NCBI GenBank assembly: GCA_964452115.1
Contig: CAYVKY010000011.1
Coordinates: 1 to 29,356 of the forward strand
DNA length: 29,356 nucleotides
Reading direction: 5' to 3'
DNA from: CAYVKY01 sp964452115
GTDB taxonomy: Bacteria; Bacteroidota; Ignavibacteria; Tepidaquicellales; Tepidaquicellaceae
Shown: piece after piece, positions 1 to 7,772 of the stretch
How positions within the stretch are numbered: the first letter of the stretch is position 1
Layout of the letters: every line of letters starts with the position of its first letter
Made by a program: the position numbers and the translations under genes
Notes under the pieces: model-generated
The model's database searches: none
What the model was told of the DNA's origin: nothing
Seen by the model: only the letters and a program-made list of their open reading frames with translations

Positions 1-2
1 AA

Positions 3-329
3 ATCGGTGAAAATAACGTAATATACGGCGGAGTTTATCTTGATTTCGGCGGAATGCTGACTGACAAAATCGGACTTACTTTTACAGGCGGACCTTACCT
101 CGGAATCAGATTAAACAGCGAAGATTACGACGGATTGGCGTATAAAAATTTTGATTTAGGACTTAGTGGAACTCTGACAGGCAACTACCTGATTGCCTAT
201 CCTCTGAATCTTATACTCGGTGTGAATTTCCAATTTGGCGGTTTGAATAATCTTGCAAGCACAAGATTTATTGACCATATCACAACGCAGAATTTCAATG
301 TGTTCACGGGATTAAGGCTTTGGTTTTAG
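3..329 (+). CDS. C-terminal end of an outer-membrane beta-barrel protein (partial)
   Basis: The reading frame is open from the left edge, so the gene starts outside the window; only about 108 residues are visible. The protein alternates hydrophobic and polar residues in short stretches separated by Gly/Asn/Asp turns, as in transmembrane beta strands, and ends in Leu-Trp-Phe. A terminal aromatic residue is the usual recognition signal for the BAM assembly machinery. I infer an outer-membrane barrel of the kind abundant in Bacteroidota/Chlorobi. The substrate or role cannot be told from this piece. An internal Met at position 54 is not a likely start, since the barrel pattern continues upstream of it. 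Confidence 0.6.
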   Translation: MGENNVIYGGVYLDFGGMLTDKIGLTFTGGPYLGIRLNSEDYDGLAYKNFDLGLSGTLTGNYLIAYPLNLILGVNFQFGGLNNLASTRFIDHITTQNFNVFTGLRLWF

Positions 330-454
330 ATGAACCGTGTGACTTTTGCACAACCGCCGGAGCCCCGACATGTCGTGGTAGATTCTGGAACGAGAGAATG
401 ACGGCAGGTTCTATCAGAAAGAAAATTTTTTTAAAATAAATAATATTTTTTGCT
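330..454. other. Intergenic gap with a short palindrome
   Basis: This gap lies between the barrel gene and the symporter. It holds the perfect 10-base palindrome CGACATGTCG at 366-375, flanked by CC and GG at one base distance. It is followed by a stretch (about 380-405) of the form GATTCT...AGAATGACGGCAG, which looks like a degraded dispersed hairpin repeat. The end is A/T-rich. I see no clear promoter and no terminator with a T-tract. Confidence 0.4.
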
Positions 455-1951
455 TTGAGATTTACTGGAATTGATTATGCTATTGTTGTATTTTATTTAG
501 TCGGGGTTGCACTATTCGGGATACTATTTTCGGGGAAACAAAAAAATGCACAGGATTACTTTCTCGGTTCGAGAAAAATTCCGTGGTGGGCAGTTTGCTT
601 TTCAATTGTGGCAACGGAAACCAGCACGCTGACTTTCATCAGTATTCCGGGGCTTGCGTACATAACGAATATGGGCTTTCTGCAGCTCGCATTCGGGTAT
701 CTGATCGGAAGGATTGTTATTGCCTTTACACTTATTCCGAAATATTATTCAGGCAATCTTGATACTGCATATCACTTCCTCGGAAAAAGATTCGGCGAGC
801 CGATGCGGAAATATTCTTCGATTACATTTATTCTCATAAGAATTTTTGCAGACGGTGTGAGGCTGTTCACAACGGCGATACCGATTAAATTCATCACGGG
901 TATGAGTTACTTTGAATGCATTCTTATTGTAGGAATCATTACTTTAATTTATTCATATCTTGGCGGGATAAAAGCAGTAGTATGGACCGACGTTGTGCAG
1001 ATGTTCATTTATGTCTTCGCATCAATTGCAACCATATACGTTATTCTCAGGCTTCTGCCGGATGGGTGGAACACTGTAACAAAATTTGCAATGCCGGAAA
1101 ATAAATTTCAGATATTCAATTTTTCGATGATATCGTTTAAGGATTTCTTCACGGGCTCGTACAACTGGATTGGCGGGCTTCTCGGGGGGGCATTCCTTTC
1201 AATGGCTTCGCACGGTACAGACCAGCTGATAGTGCAGAGGCTGCTGACATGTGATACAAAAAAAGCATCACAGAAAGCAATCATCGGAAGCGGTGTGATA
1301 GTACTGGTGCAGTTTTTTATTTTTCTTTTAATCGGCGTGATGCTCTATGCATTTTATCAAGGGGGTGCATTCAGCAACCTCAAAATCGGAAGCTATTTCC
1401 TTAAAAAAACTGACGAGATATTCCCGAAATTTATCATAGAGCAGCTGCCTTCGGGCGTTAGCGGACTTGTGGTGGCAGGGCTTTTGGCGGCATCAATGTC
1501 AACTCTCTCATCGGCTTTCAATTCGCTCGCCTCGTCAACAATTTTTGACCTGCTCAAAAGCAAAATTTCTTCAGCCGCAAAACAGGTAACGTATTCGCGG
1601 CTTGCAACTCTCTTCTGGGGAATTGTGATAATCGGAACGGGACTTCTTTTTGTTGACGAAACAAATCCTGCAGTTGACTATGCATTAAAAATTCAGTCGG
1701 TGCTTTACGGCGGACTTCTTGGAGTATTTCTGATTGGAGTAATTGTAAAAAAGGCAGGACTCGCGGAAGCAATAATTTCATATACGGCAACGATTGTGAT
1801 TCTTATAACCGTATTTCTCTTAGCGCAGTTCAAAGTGATACCTGCGCTGAACCTCACGTGGTTCACGCTTTTCGGAGTGATAATCAGTTTTGCCGTCACA
1901 TATCTTATTTTGTTAATTAAAAATATTTTTGGTTGGAAAAAAGATATGTAA
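455..1951 (+). CDS. Sodium:solute symporter (SSS family)
   Basis: A 498-residue inner-membrane protein with about 13 hydrophobic segments, the usual size for the SSS (solute:sodium symporter) family, which couples Na+ entry to uptake of sugars, amino acids or similar solutes. Family marks visible: GSRKIPWW near residues 38-45, the TETSTLTF segment of TM1 at about 54-61, the WTDVVQ motif, and the Ser-rich TM8 segment MSTLSSAFNSLAS, whose Ser/Thr residues form the Na2 site in characterised members. The start is TTG at 455; an in-frame stop at 437-439 leaves no earlier choice, and no Shine-Dalgarno is visible. The 3' end overlaps priA by 19 bases. The substrate cannot be assigned; sugar or sialic-acid-like cargo is possible. 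Confidence 0.88.
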   Translation: MRFTGIDYAIVVFYLVGVALFGILFSGKQKNAQDYFLGSRKIPWWAVCFSIVATETSTLTFISIPGLAYITNMGFLQLAFGYLIGRIVIAFTLIPKYYSGNLDTAYHFLGKRFGEPMRKYSSITFILIRIFADGVRLFTTAIPIKFITGMSYFECILIVGIITLIYSYLGGIKAVVWTDVVQMFIYVFASIATIYVILRLLPDGWNTVTKFAMPENKFQIFNFSMISFKDFFTGSYNWIGGLLGGAFLSMASHGTDQLIVQRLLTCDTKKASQKAIIGSGVIVLVQFFIFLLIGVMLYAFYQGGAFSNLKIGSYFLKKTDEIFPKFIIEQLPSGVSGLVVAGLLAASMSTLSSAFNSLASSTIFDLLKSKISSAAKQVTYSRLATLFWGIVIIGTGLLFVDETNPAVDYALKIQSVLYGGLLGVFLIGVIVKKAGLAEAIISYTATIVILITVFLLAQFKVIPALNLTWFTLFGVIISFAVTYLILLIKNIFGWKKDM

Positions 1952-4434
1952 ATATTGCACTGAACATTCCCGTGAATAAACTTTTCACATATAGCATACC
2001 GGAGTATGCGGAAAACGTACAGCCGGGAATGCGCGCCATTGTGCCCTTTGGGAATAAAGTACATACGGGAATAATAGCGGGCTTCACTGAGCCTGAAAAC
2101 ACCGAAAAAATAAGGGACCTGAAAATCATACTGGATAAACATCCGGTGCTGGATGAGAAGATGCTTGAATTTTCTATTTGGCTCAGCAATTATTACGTAT
2201 CGCCTCCTGGAGAAGTGTTCTTTCTGGGGATTCCGAGGAATATTAATATCAAGTCGGTTGAATACTTTTCTCTGTCAGACGATTACAAAGAAAAAATAAA
2301 TCAATCGAAAAATAAAAACGAACTGATTTTTAAAATTACTTCAATTTTTGAAACTAACGATTATGATTATCTTTCGCTAAAGCAGATTGAACAGCGTGCG
2401 GACAGCGGTGAACTGAAAAAAGTGACTGATGCGATGGTGAAAGAAGGCATACTTGTAAAAGAAAAATATTTTACAGAGCCGACAAAAGAAAAATTTATAA
2501 AAGTAATAAGCCGCAATTTCCAGAGAGGCGAAACCGAAGAAATTATTTCAGCAAATAAAATAAGGTCTAAGAAAAAAATTGATGCGCTGAACCTTTTGGC
2601 GGAGACGGATAAAATGGAACTGAAAGTTTTATTTGAAAAAAGCGGACTCTCGTATGACGGGCTGAATCAGTTATATGAAAAGGATTTAATTGTAATCGAG
2701 CAAAAACGAAAGCACCGCGAGCCGCAGGATTTCTTTGCAGAGAAGACAAAACAAATAACGCTGACTGATGAGCAGGCAAATGCTGTAAATGAAATCGGAA
2801 GTGCGGTTGATAAAAATAAATCAGGGACATTTCTGCTATTCGGGGTGACGGGCAGCGGTAAAACCGAAGTGTATATACGGCTTATCCGTAAAGTAATCGA
2901 TAAAGGAAAGCAGGCAATTGTGCTTGTGCCCGAGATATCGCTCACACCGCAGCTCATTCACCGGTTCAAAAATGTATTCGGAAATACAATCGGAGTAATT
3001 CACAGCAAACTGTCGGAAGGCGAGAGACTCGACACATTCGACAGAATAAGAGCATCCGAATATAAAATAATTATCGGCGCGCGTTCTGCACTATTTTCAC
3101 CTGTCAGAGATTTGGGAATAATTATTGTCGATGAAGAGCACGATGCATCATACAAGCAGGACAATTCACCGAGGTACAACGGCAGGGATGCTGCCATCAT
3201 GCGCGCAAAACTGCTTGGGATACCGATTGTGCTTGGCTCTGCAACGCCGTCGCTGGAAAGTTATTTCAATGCGCAGTCAGGCAAATACAAACTTATCGAA
3301 ATGAAAGAAAGGGCAACAAAAATCAAGATGCCCGACATAAAAGTATTTGACATAAAGTACAGAAATTTTCTTAACTTTCAGAAACAGAAGGAATATGCAT
3401 ATCTTTTTGAAGATTACAAATCGAATGTGATATCAAAGGAATTTGTAATTGAAATTGAAGAGCGTCTGCTCCGGAAGGAAAGTGTGATGGTGCTTCAGAA
3501 CAGGCGCGGTTTTCATTCATACATCGAATGTGAAAATTGCGGTACGGTTGCCACCTGCAAGCGGTGTAACGTAGCGCTTACATATCATAAAGCGATTGAC
3601 CTTCTCAAATGTCATTTTTGCGGCTTTACGCAGCATGAATATAAACGGTGCGAGAAGTGCGGCTCGGATAAACTGAAAAATAAAGGAGTCGGTACGGAAA
3701 AAGTTGAAGAAGAACTCAAAAAAATTTTTCCGAAGTACGTAATCTCTCGTCTTGATTCGGACTCGATGTCATCGAAAAAGAAATATGCACAGGTGATAAA
3801 AGATTTTTATGACAAAAAAATTCACATTCTTGTAGGCACGCAGATGATTTCCAAAGGGCTGGATTTTCCTGACGTAACTCTTGTCGGAGTAATAAATGCC
3901 GATATAGGGCTGCTGAATCCTGATTTCAGAGCATCGGAGCGGACGTTTCAAATTCTGACGCAGGTGTCGGGAAGAAGCGGCAGAAGTGAAAAAACGGGAG
4001 AAGTAATGATTCACACGAGCCATCCGGATTATCTGATTTTTGATGATGTCAGCAGCAACGATTATTTAAATTTTTATAACAGGGAACTGAGATTCAGAAA
4101 GCATTTTAATTATCCGCCGTATTCGCGGCTGATACTTGTGGAACTGCGCGGGCGGGATAAAAACCTGATTGAAGGCAAAAGTAAAGAAATGTATAACATC
4201 ATAACCGCGCTTGATAAAGAGAAGCGATTGGACGTGCTTCCGCCTAATCCTCCTTTGATATCGAAGTTAAAGGATTTGTACAGATATCATATATTGATAA
4301 AATCCATAAAATCTAAAGATGCATCAGGGAAGTATATATCGGCGATAATGCATTATATAAAAGACTACGCAGAAAAAAATTTCCCATCGGGTGTGAGAGT
4401 AATCATTGATGTGGATGTAAATAATTTGTATTAA
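1933..4434 (+). CDS. priA: Primosomal replication restart helicase PriA
   Basis: PriA is the 3'-5' superfamily 2 helicase that reloads the replisome at stalled forks. The 833-residue product has an N-terminal DNA-binding region (1-100, with the FTY...PGMRAIVPFG start of the family), Walker A GVTGSGKT (304-311), Walker B DEEHD (400-404), and the eight zinc-binding cysteines (533, 536, 542, 545, 560, 563, 573, 576). Later come the helicase motifs GTQMISKGLDFP and QVSGRSGR. About 15-20 extra residues (475-499) sit between the helicase lobes compared with typical PriA. The start is TTG at 1933, inside the end of the symporter gene; an in-frame stop at 1918-1920 excludes an earlier start, and the protein begins exactly where family members do. 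Confidence 0.96.
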   Translation: MEKRYVNIALNIPVNKLFTYSIPEYAENVQPGMRAIVPFGNKVHTGIIAGFTEPENTEKIRDLKIILDKHPVLDEKMLEFSIWLSNYYVSPPGEVFFLGIPRNINIKSVEYFSLSDDYKEKINQSKNKNELIFKITSIFETNDYDYLSLKQIEQRADSGELKKVTDAMVKEGILVKEKYFTEPTKEKFIKVISRNFQRGETEEIISANKIRSKKKIDALNLLAETDKMELKVLFEKSGLSYDGLNQLYEKDLIVIEQKRKHREPQDFFAEKTKQITLTDEQANAVNEIGSAVDKNKSGTFLLFGVTGSGKTEVYIRLIRKVIDKGKQAIVLVPEISLTPQLIHRFKNVFGNTIGVIHSKLSEGERLDTFDRIRASEYKIIIGARSALFSPVRDLGIIIVDEEHDASYKQDNSPRYNGRDAAIMRAKLLGIPIVLGSATPSLESYFNAQSGKYKLIEMKERATKIKMPDIKVFDIKYRNFLNFQKQKEYAYLFEDYKSNVISKEFVIEIEERLLRKESVMVLQNRRGFHSYIECENCGTVATCKRCNVALTYHKAIDLLKCHFCGFTQHEYKRCEKCGSDKLKNKGVGTEKVEEELKKIFPKYVISRLDSDSMSSKKKYAQVIKDFYDKKIHILVGTQMISKGLDFPDVTLVGVINADIGLLNPDFRASERTFQILTQVSGRSGRSEKTGEVMIHTSHPDYLIFDDVSSNDYLNFYNRELRFRKHFNYPPYSRLILVELRGRDKNLIEGKSKEMYNIITALDKEKRLDVLPPNPPLISKLKDLYRYHILIKSIKSKDASGKYISAIMHYIKDYAEKNFPSGVRVIIDVDVNNLY

Positions 4435-4706
4435 AAGTTTCCTTGCCAAGCCGGACATATACCTTCCCAAGCCTGAGTCCCGACAGGCCGGGACAGGCAT
4501 TCGGGTAGGAGGGTAAGAGTGTCTTTCATTATGTTCAAGGGGAAAAAATTATATTGTAACTCAAAATTAAACACAATAAATTATTTATCAAAATTTGTAA
4601 GGTTTATGTGTTGATTTCGGACTTCACGATATTTATAAGAGGAAAATGATTTAAGAGATTCACCATTTCCAAAGGCAATAAAAATTATTAATTATATCTA
4701 TAAACC
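4435..4706. other. Intergenic gap between priA and the GH81 gene
   Basis: A 272-base non-coding gap. Its first 80 bases contain a GC-rich imperfect inverted repeat (listed separately). The rest is strongly A/T-rich and should hold the promoter of the glucanase gene. I could not find a clear -33/-7 pair of the Bacteroidota type or a Shine-Dalgarno before the ATG at 4707. Confidence 0.5.
4460..4515. repeat. GC-rich imperfect inverted repeat, possible dispersed element
   Basis: The core is a hairpin: GCCTG (4471-4475), a two-base bulge, TCCCG (4478-4482), loop ACAGGC, then CGGGACAGGC (4489-4498), giving ten paired bases. Looser pairing extends outward (TACCTTCCC at 4460-4468 against GGGTAGGAGGGTA ending at 4515). 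No T-tract follows, so it is not an ordinary intrinsic terminator. Base composition is far richer in GC than the surrounding A/T-rich gap, which suggests a mobile or dispersed small repeat rather than a local regulatory site. Confidence 0.45.
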
Positions 4707-7481
4707 ATGAAAAGATTTACAATCTTTATTATTGCTGTAACTATTCTCTTATTATTTTCTTCTGTACAGAATAAAATAATCGCTCAGTGGAATTACGGGC
4801 AGGCATTTTCTACAACTGCTCCATACCTTTCTACATTGCCAAGCGCAGTGCAGAATAAAATTCCCTTCACATACATGTACGACTCGCTACACTTTCCATA
4901 CCCGACAAATGCATGGTTTGCAAATGCAATTATGAAGCAGGGGACATTTCCGAGTTTTAATTACGTATCGGGACGTCAGGATATCGGTGCGGAAAAAATA
5001 TTTCCGCTGCCATATCTGATAGCAGCATACAAGAGCGGCGGGGAACTCACAAACACAAAAATGTACGGCTTCGGATATGTTACTCCCGCATGCGAATTTT
5101 ATAATGCATCGTGGAATCCTGCCGATACAACAAATCAGATAAACTGGATGTCGTCAGTGTATTATTTTTTCGGAACGCTTGACAGTGCATCTTTATCGAA
5201 AGGTACACTTTGCAATTATGATGATTTATCCGCTGATTTCCGTTGGTACAGCGGTACAAACTATATGGAATGTCCGGTTGTAAGAGGGATGCCTTATTTT
5301 ACGATGAAATACCAGAATCTGAGACCAATGTTCTATTCCCCTTACAATGCGATGCTTACTGTGAACGGCATGCCGATTCCTGCAACACCCGCCGTAAATA
5401 TTACGGGTACAAAATTTAAAATTTATTTTGCAGGCGCGGGTCCGAACCAGCAGCTTTATGTACTTTATGCAACGAGTCCGGTTACGTTATCATTTCTTCC
5501 GAACGGGTTCACTTGTTCCACTCCATATAACGGATACTTAAGAATGGCTTATGTGACAACTGAAAATGCAGACCCGAATGCAGCGGATTCAACAGCAAGA
5601 ATGAACCTGCTTGATGCATACGCAAATTACGTTCCGCTCAGCGGAAAAATTAATGCATCGGTGCAGAGTGATACTACAAAATTTAATTTCAATTTTGTAT
5701 TCACAACCAATTCCTCAAGCGATTCGCTGCTGATGCTTTCGCTGCCGCATCATCAGGATATGCTGACCAGTACTACCTCAAACATATTGAAGTTTAAATG
5801 TCTCAGGGGCGATATGAAAGAAGTGTACGGTAAGCAATGGAATATGACTGAAAATATGATTCCGGATTTTTCGTGGTACGCTGCCGCCGGTAATCTGTCG
5901 AATGTACCGAATACTACCGTCAAGTGGTATGATACGCTCTACAGTATTCTGAAAGCGGACTTTGATACTACGCTCGGCGCAAAATATCAGATACCGAATG
6001 GGACTAATCAGCCGACAACATCGCCATACGGTTTCGGAAAAAATGTCTGCAGAATGGCAAGAGTAATTGTGATTGCAGACGAACTTATCGAGCGGTATCA
6101 GGCAGTTGACCCGGGAAACTGGAGAAAAGACACGCTCACATATCTTGCATCAAATGCGCGTGACACCGTGTTTAATTTTATTAAAAAATGGGTTGACGGA
6201 CAAAATCTCGTGTGGAATCCACCACCTCCGACTTGGGCAGGCGGCGAAAATAACAAACTTATATGGGACAGCAAATACGGCGGAATAATTTCTTACCTTT
6301 CATATATGGCTATGGATAATACAAATCCGCTCGTTTACAATTATGATTTCGGAAATGCGAGGTACAATGACCACGCATTCCATTACGGCTATGTGATTTA
6401 TGCTGCGGCTGTAGTGGCGAAAAAGAAACCCGAACTTTTTACGGCGAACAGCAACAGTTATATGAACAAAATGCTGGATTTGTGCAGGGATGTAGGCAGT
6501 CCGGCATCGCCTTCTTCTACATCTAAAGACCCGTACTTTCCGATGCACAGGCACAAAGACTGGTACGACGGAAATTCCTGGATGAACGGAATTCAGACAC
6601 AGGGAGCGGGCAGAGACCAGGAGAGCGTGAGCGAATCCGCAACTGCATATTACGGAATGTATCTCTTCGGACTTGCGATGAATAATGAAAACCTGAAGAA
6701 CACGGGCAAACTTATGCTTGCATCGGAAATCAGGGCATTCAGAAAATATTACAGAACATTCGGAAACAGCGACCCGATGTTCAGTACTTATAACAGCAAA
6801 CATTTAGTTGTCGGAAATCTATGGCACAGTCTGGTGATTAGCAACACTTATGGAAATCTCCCGAGGTATATTTACGGTGTGCATATGCTGCCATTTGCCC
6901 CGTTTATTGAAAAAATGTGGGACTACAACTTTGCTTCGGAAGTCTGGAACAAGGTTTACACAAATAATCAGGCATCAACATTATTTCAGGATGTAAGTTT
7001 ATTCTCAACATTGAATATTTCAACTTATCCTGTGATGACGTATAACCTGCCTGTACAGGCAATTGCAGCACCTGATGCCGCTCTGAGCAATTTCCAAAAT
7101 TACAGAAATTTTGCAGGTAACTTTGATGACGGCACGTGCAAGTCAAATTGCTTTTACGGTATAATCACAAGGAAATATGCTCCAATCAGTATACAAAATA
7201 TCGGCACGGAAATTCCCGCATCATATAAAATGTACAATGCGTATCCGAATCCGTTTAATCCGGTTACAAAAATTAATTTTGATATTTCAAAATCAGGATT
7301 TGTAAATATTTCGATTTATGATATGCTCGGCAGGAAAATAAATACGCTCGTCAGCAGTCAGATGCAGGCGGGAAAATATTCGGTTACCTATGAGCCGTCA
7401 GGAAATTCCAGCGGAATATACTTCTGCAGGTTTGAAATTAACGGATATTCCGATACAAAGAAACTGGTATTGGTGAAGTAA
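4707..7481 (+). CDS. Secreted GH81 endo-beta-1,3-glucanase with T9SS sorting domain
   Basis: A 924-residue exported enzyme predicted to cleave beta-1,3-glucans (laminarin, curdlan or fungal wall glucan). An N-terminal signal peptide (Lys-Arg, then a hydrophobic run, about 1-26) is followed by the GH81 region: PTNAWFANA near 66-74, YGGII near 524, NDHAFHYGY at 554-562 and RDQESVSE at 636-643. The Asp of the first motif (D555) and the two Glu of the second (E639, E643) correspond to the catalytic Asp and the Glu pair reported for yeast Eng2. The last about 88 residues form a type A T9SS C-terminal domain (YPNPFNPVTKI, then IYDMLGR, ending KKLVLVK), which directs passage across the outer membrane. 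The gene stands alone; no SusCD pair or other glucanase is adjacent. Confidence 0.9.
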   Translation: MKRFTIFIIAVTILLLFSSVQNKIIAQWNYGQAFSTTAPYLSTLPSAVQNKIPFTYMYDSLHFPYPTNAWFANAIMKQGTFPSFNYVSGRQDIGAEKIFPLPYLIAAYKSGGELTNTKMYGFGYVTPACEFYNASWNPADTTNQINWMSSVYYFFGTLDSASLSKGTLCNYDDLSADFRWYSGTNYMECPVVRGMPYFTMKYQNLRPMFYSPYNAMLTVNGMPIPATPAVNITGTKFKIYFAGAGPNQQLYVLYATSPVTLSFLPNGFTCSTPYNGYLRMAYVTTENADPNAADSTARMNLLDAYANYVPLSGKINASVQSDTTKFNFNFVFTTNSSSDSLLMLSLPHHQDMLTSTTSNILKFKCLRGDMKEVYGKQWNMTENMIPDFSWYAAAGNLSNVPNTTVKWYDTLYSILKADFDTTLGAKYQIPNGTNQPTTSPYGFGKNVCRMARVIVIADELIERYQAVDPGNWRKDTLTYLASNARDTVFNFIKKWVDGQNLVWNPPPPTWAGGENNKLIWDSKYGGIISYLSYMAMDNTNPLVYNYDFGNARYNDHAFHYGYVIYAAAVVAKKKPELFTANSNSYMNKMLDLCRDVGSPASPSSTSKDPYFPMHRHKDWYDGNSWMNGIQTQGAGRDQESVSESATAYYGMYLFGLAMNNENLKNTGKLMLASEIRAFRKYYRTFGNSDPMFSTYNSKHLVVGNLWHSLVISNTYGNLPRYIYGVHMLPFAPFIEKMWDYNFASEVWNKVYTNNQASTLFQDVSLFSTLNISTYPVMTYNLPVQAIAAPDAALSNFQNYRNFAGNFDDGTCKSNCFYGIITRKYAPISIQNIGTEIPASYKMYNAYPNPFNPVTKINFDISKSGFVNISIYDMLGRKINTLVSSQMQAGKYSVTYEPSGNSSGIYFCRFEINGYSDTKKLVLVK

Positions 7482-7507
7482 TATATATTCACATTATGGA
7501 ATTTATT

Positions 7508-7562
7508 GCGCTTGGGGTTTGACGTTGTAAGCTATGAGTTTGGAACGTTAAACCCCTTGCGC
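7508..7562. repeat. 19-base imperfect inverted repeat (long hairpin)
   Basis: The left arm GCGCTTGGGGTTTGACGTT (7508-7526) pairs with the right arm at 7544-7562 across a 17-base loop. The only disruptions are one G-U pair and a two-base T/T mismatch. It begins 26 bases after the glucanase stop, so it may help end that transcript, though no T-tract follows. The right arm's CCCCTTGC can alternatively pair with GGGGCAAG just downstream (about 7569-7576), so two exclusive folds are possible. Confidence 0.6.
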
Positions 7563-7622
7563 TTTATAGGGGCAAGTGAAGTTGCATAAAAACGATTAAA
7601 AGATGGAAAGGGCAGAAAATAG

Positions 7623-7659
7623 TTATGCAAATTAGAAGTTCAACTTCTAATATGCATAA
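7623..7659. promoter_or_regulatory. 37-base near-perfect palindrome, possible operator
   Basis: The left arm TTATGCAAATTAGAAGTT (7623-7640) and the right arm (7642-7659) are reverse complements with a single mismatch around one central C. With almost no loop this looks more like a binding site for a dimeric or tetrameric regulator than an RNA hairpin. It lies about 115 bases upstream of tig. No regulator gene is nearby to match it with. Confidence 0.5.
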
Positions 7660-7749
7660 ATAATATTAAGCAAAATCAGTCTAATTAAGTCATTGCTTTG
7701 GAGACTTTTTCGTTCATTGTAAATCTGAAATGGATAAGTTAAATTAAAT

Positions 7750-7761
7750 GTTTATATAAAC
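7750..7761. repeat. Perfect 12-base palindrome upstream of tig
   Basis: GTTTATATAAAC is self-complementary and ends 11 bases before the tig ATG. Its position fits either an operator over the transcription start or a chance A/T-rich palindrome; the sequence alone does not decide. Confidence 0.3.
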
Positions 7762-7772
7762 AAAATACCAAT

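Larger units (their letters stand above)
7482..7772. other. Dyad-rich intergenic gap before trigger factor
   Basis: This 291-base non-coding gap between the glucanase and tig is the longest in the window. It holds at least three dyad symmetries, listed separately at 7508-7562, 7623-7659 and 7750-7761. TTGCATAA at 7582-7589 is also the reverse complement of TTATGCAA at 7623-7630. The promoter for tig-clpP should lie here, but I could not pick out a convincing one. Confidence 0.6.

Noticed and set aside
4471..4498. Intrinsic terminator for priA.
   Set aside because: The hairpin is strong, but no T-tract follows it; it fits a dispersed repeat better.
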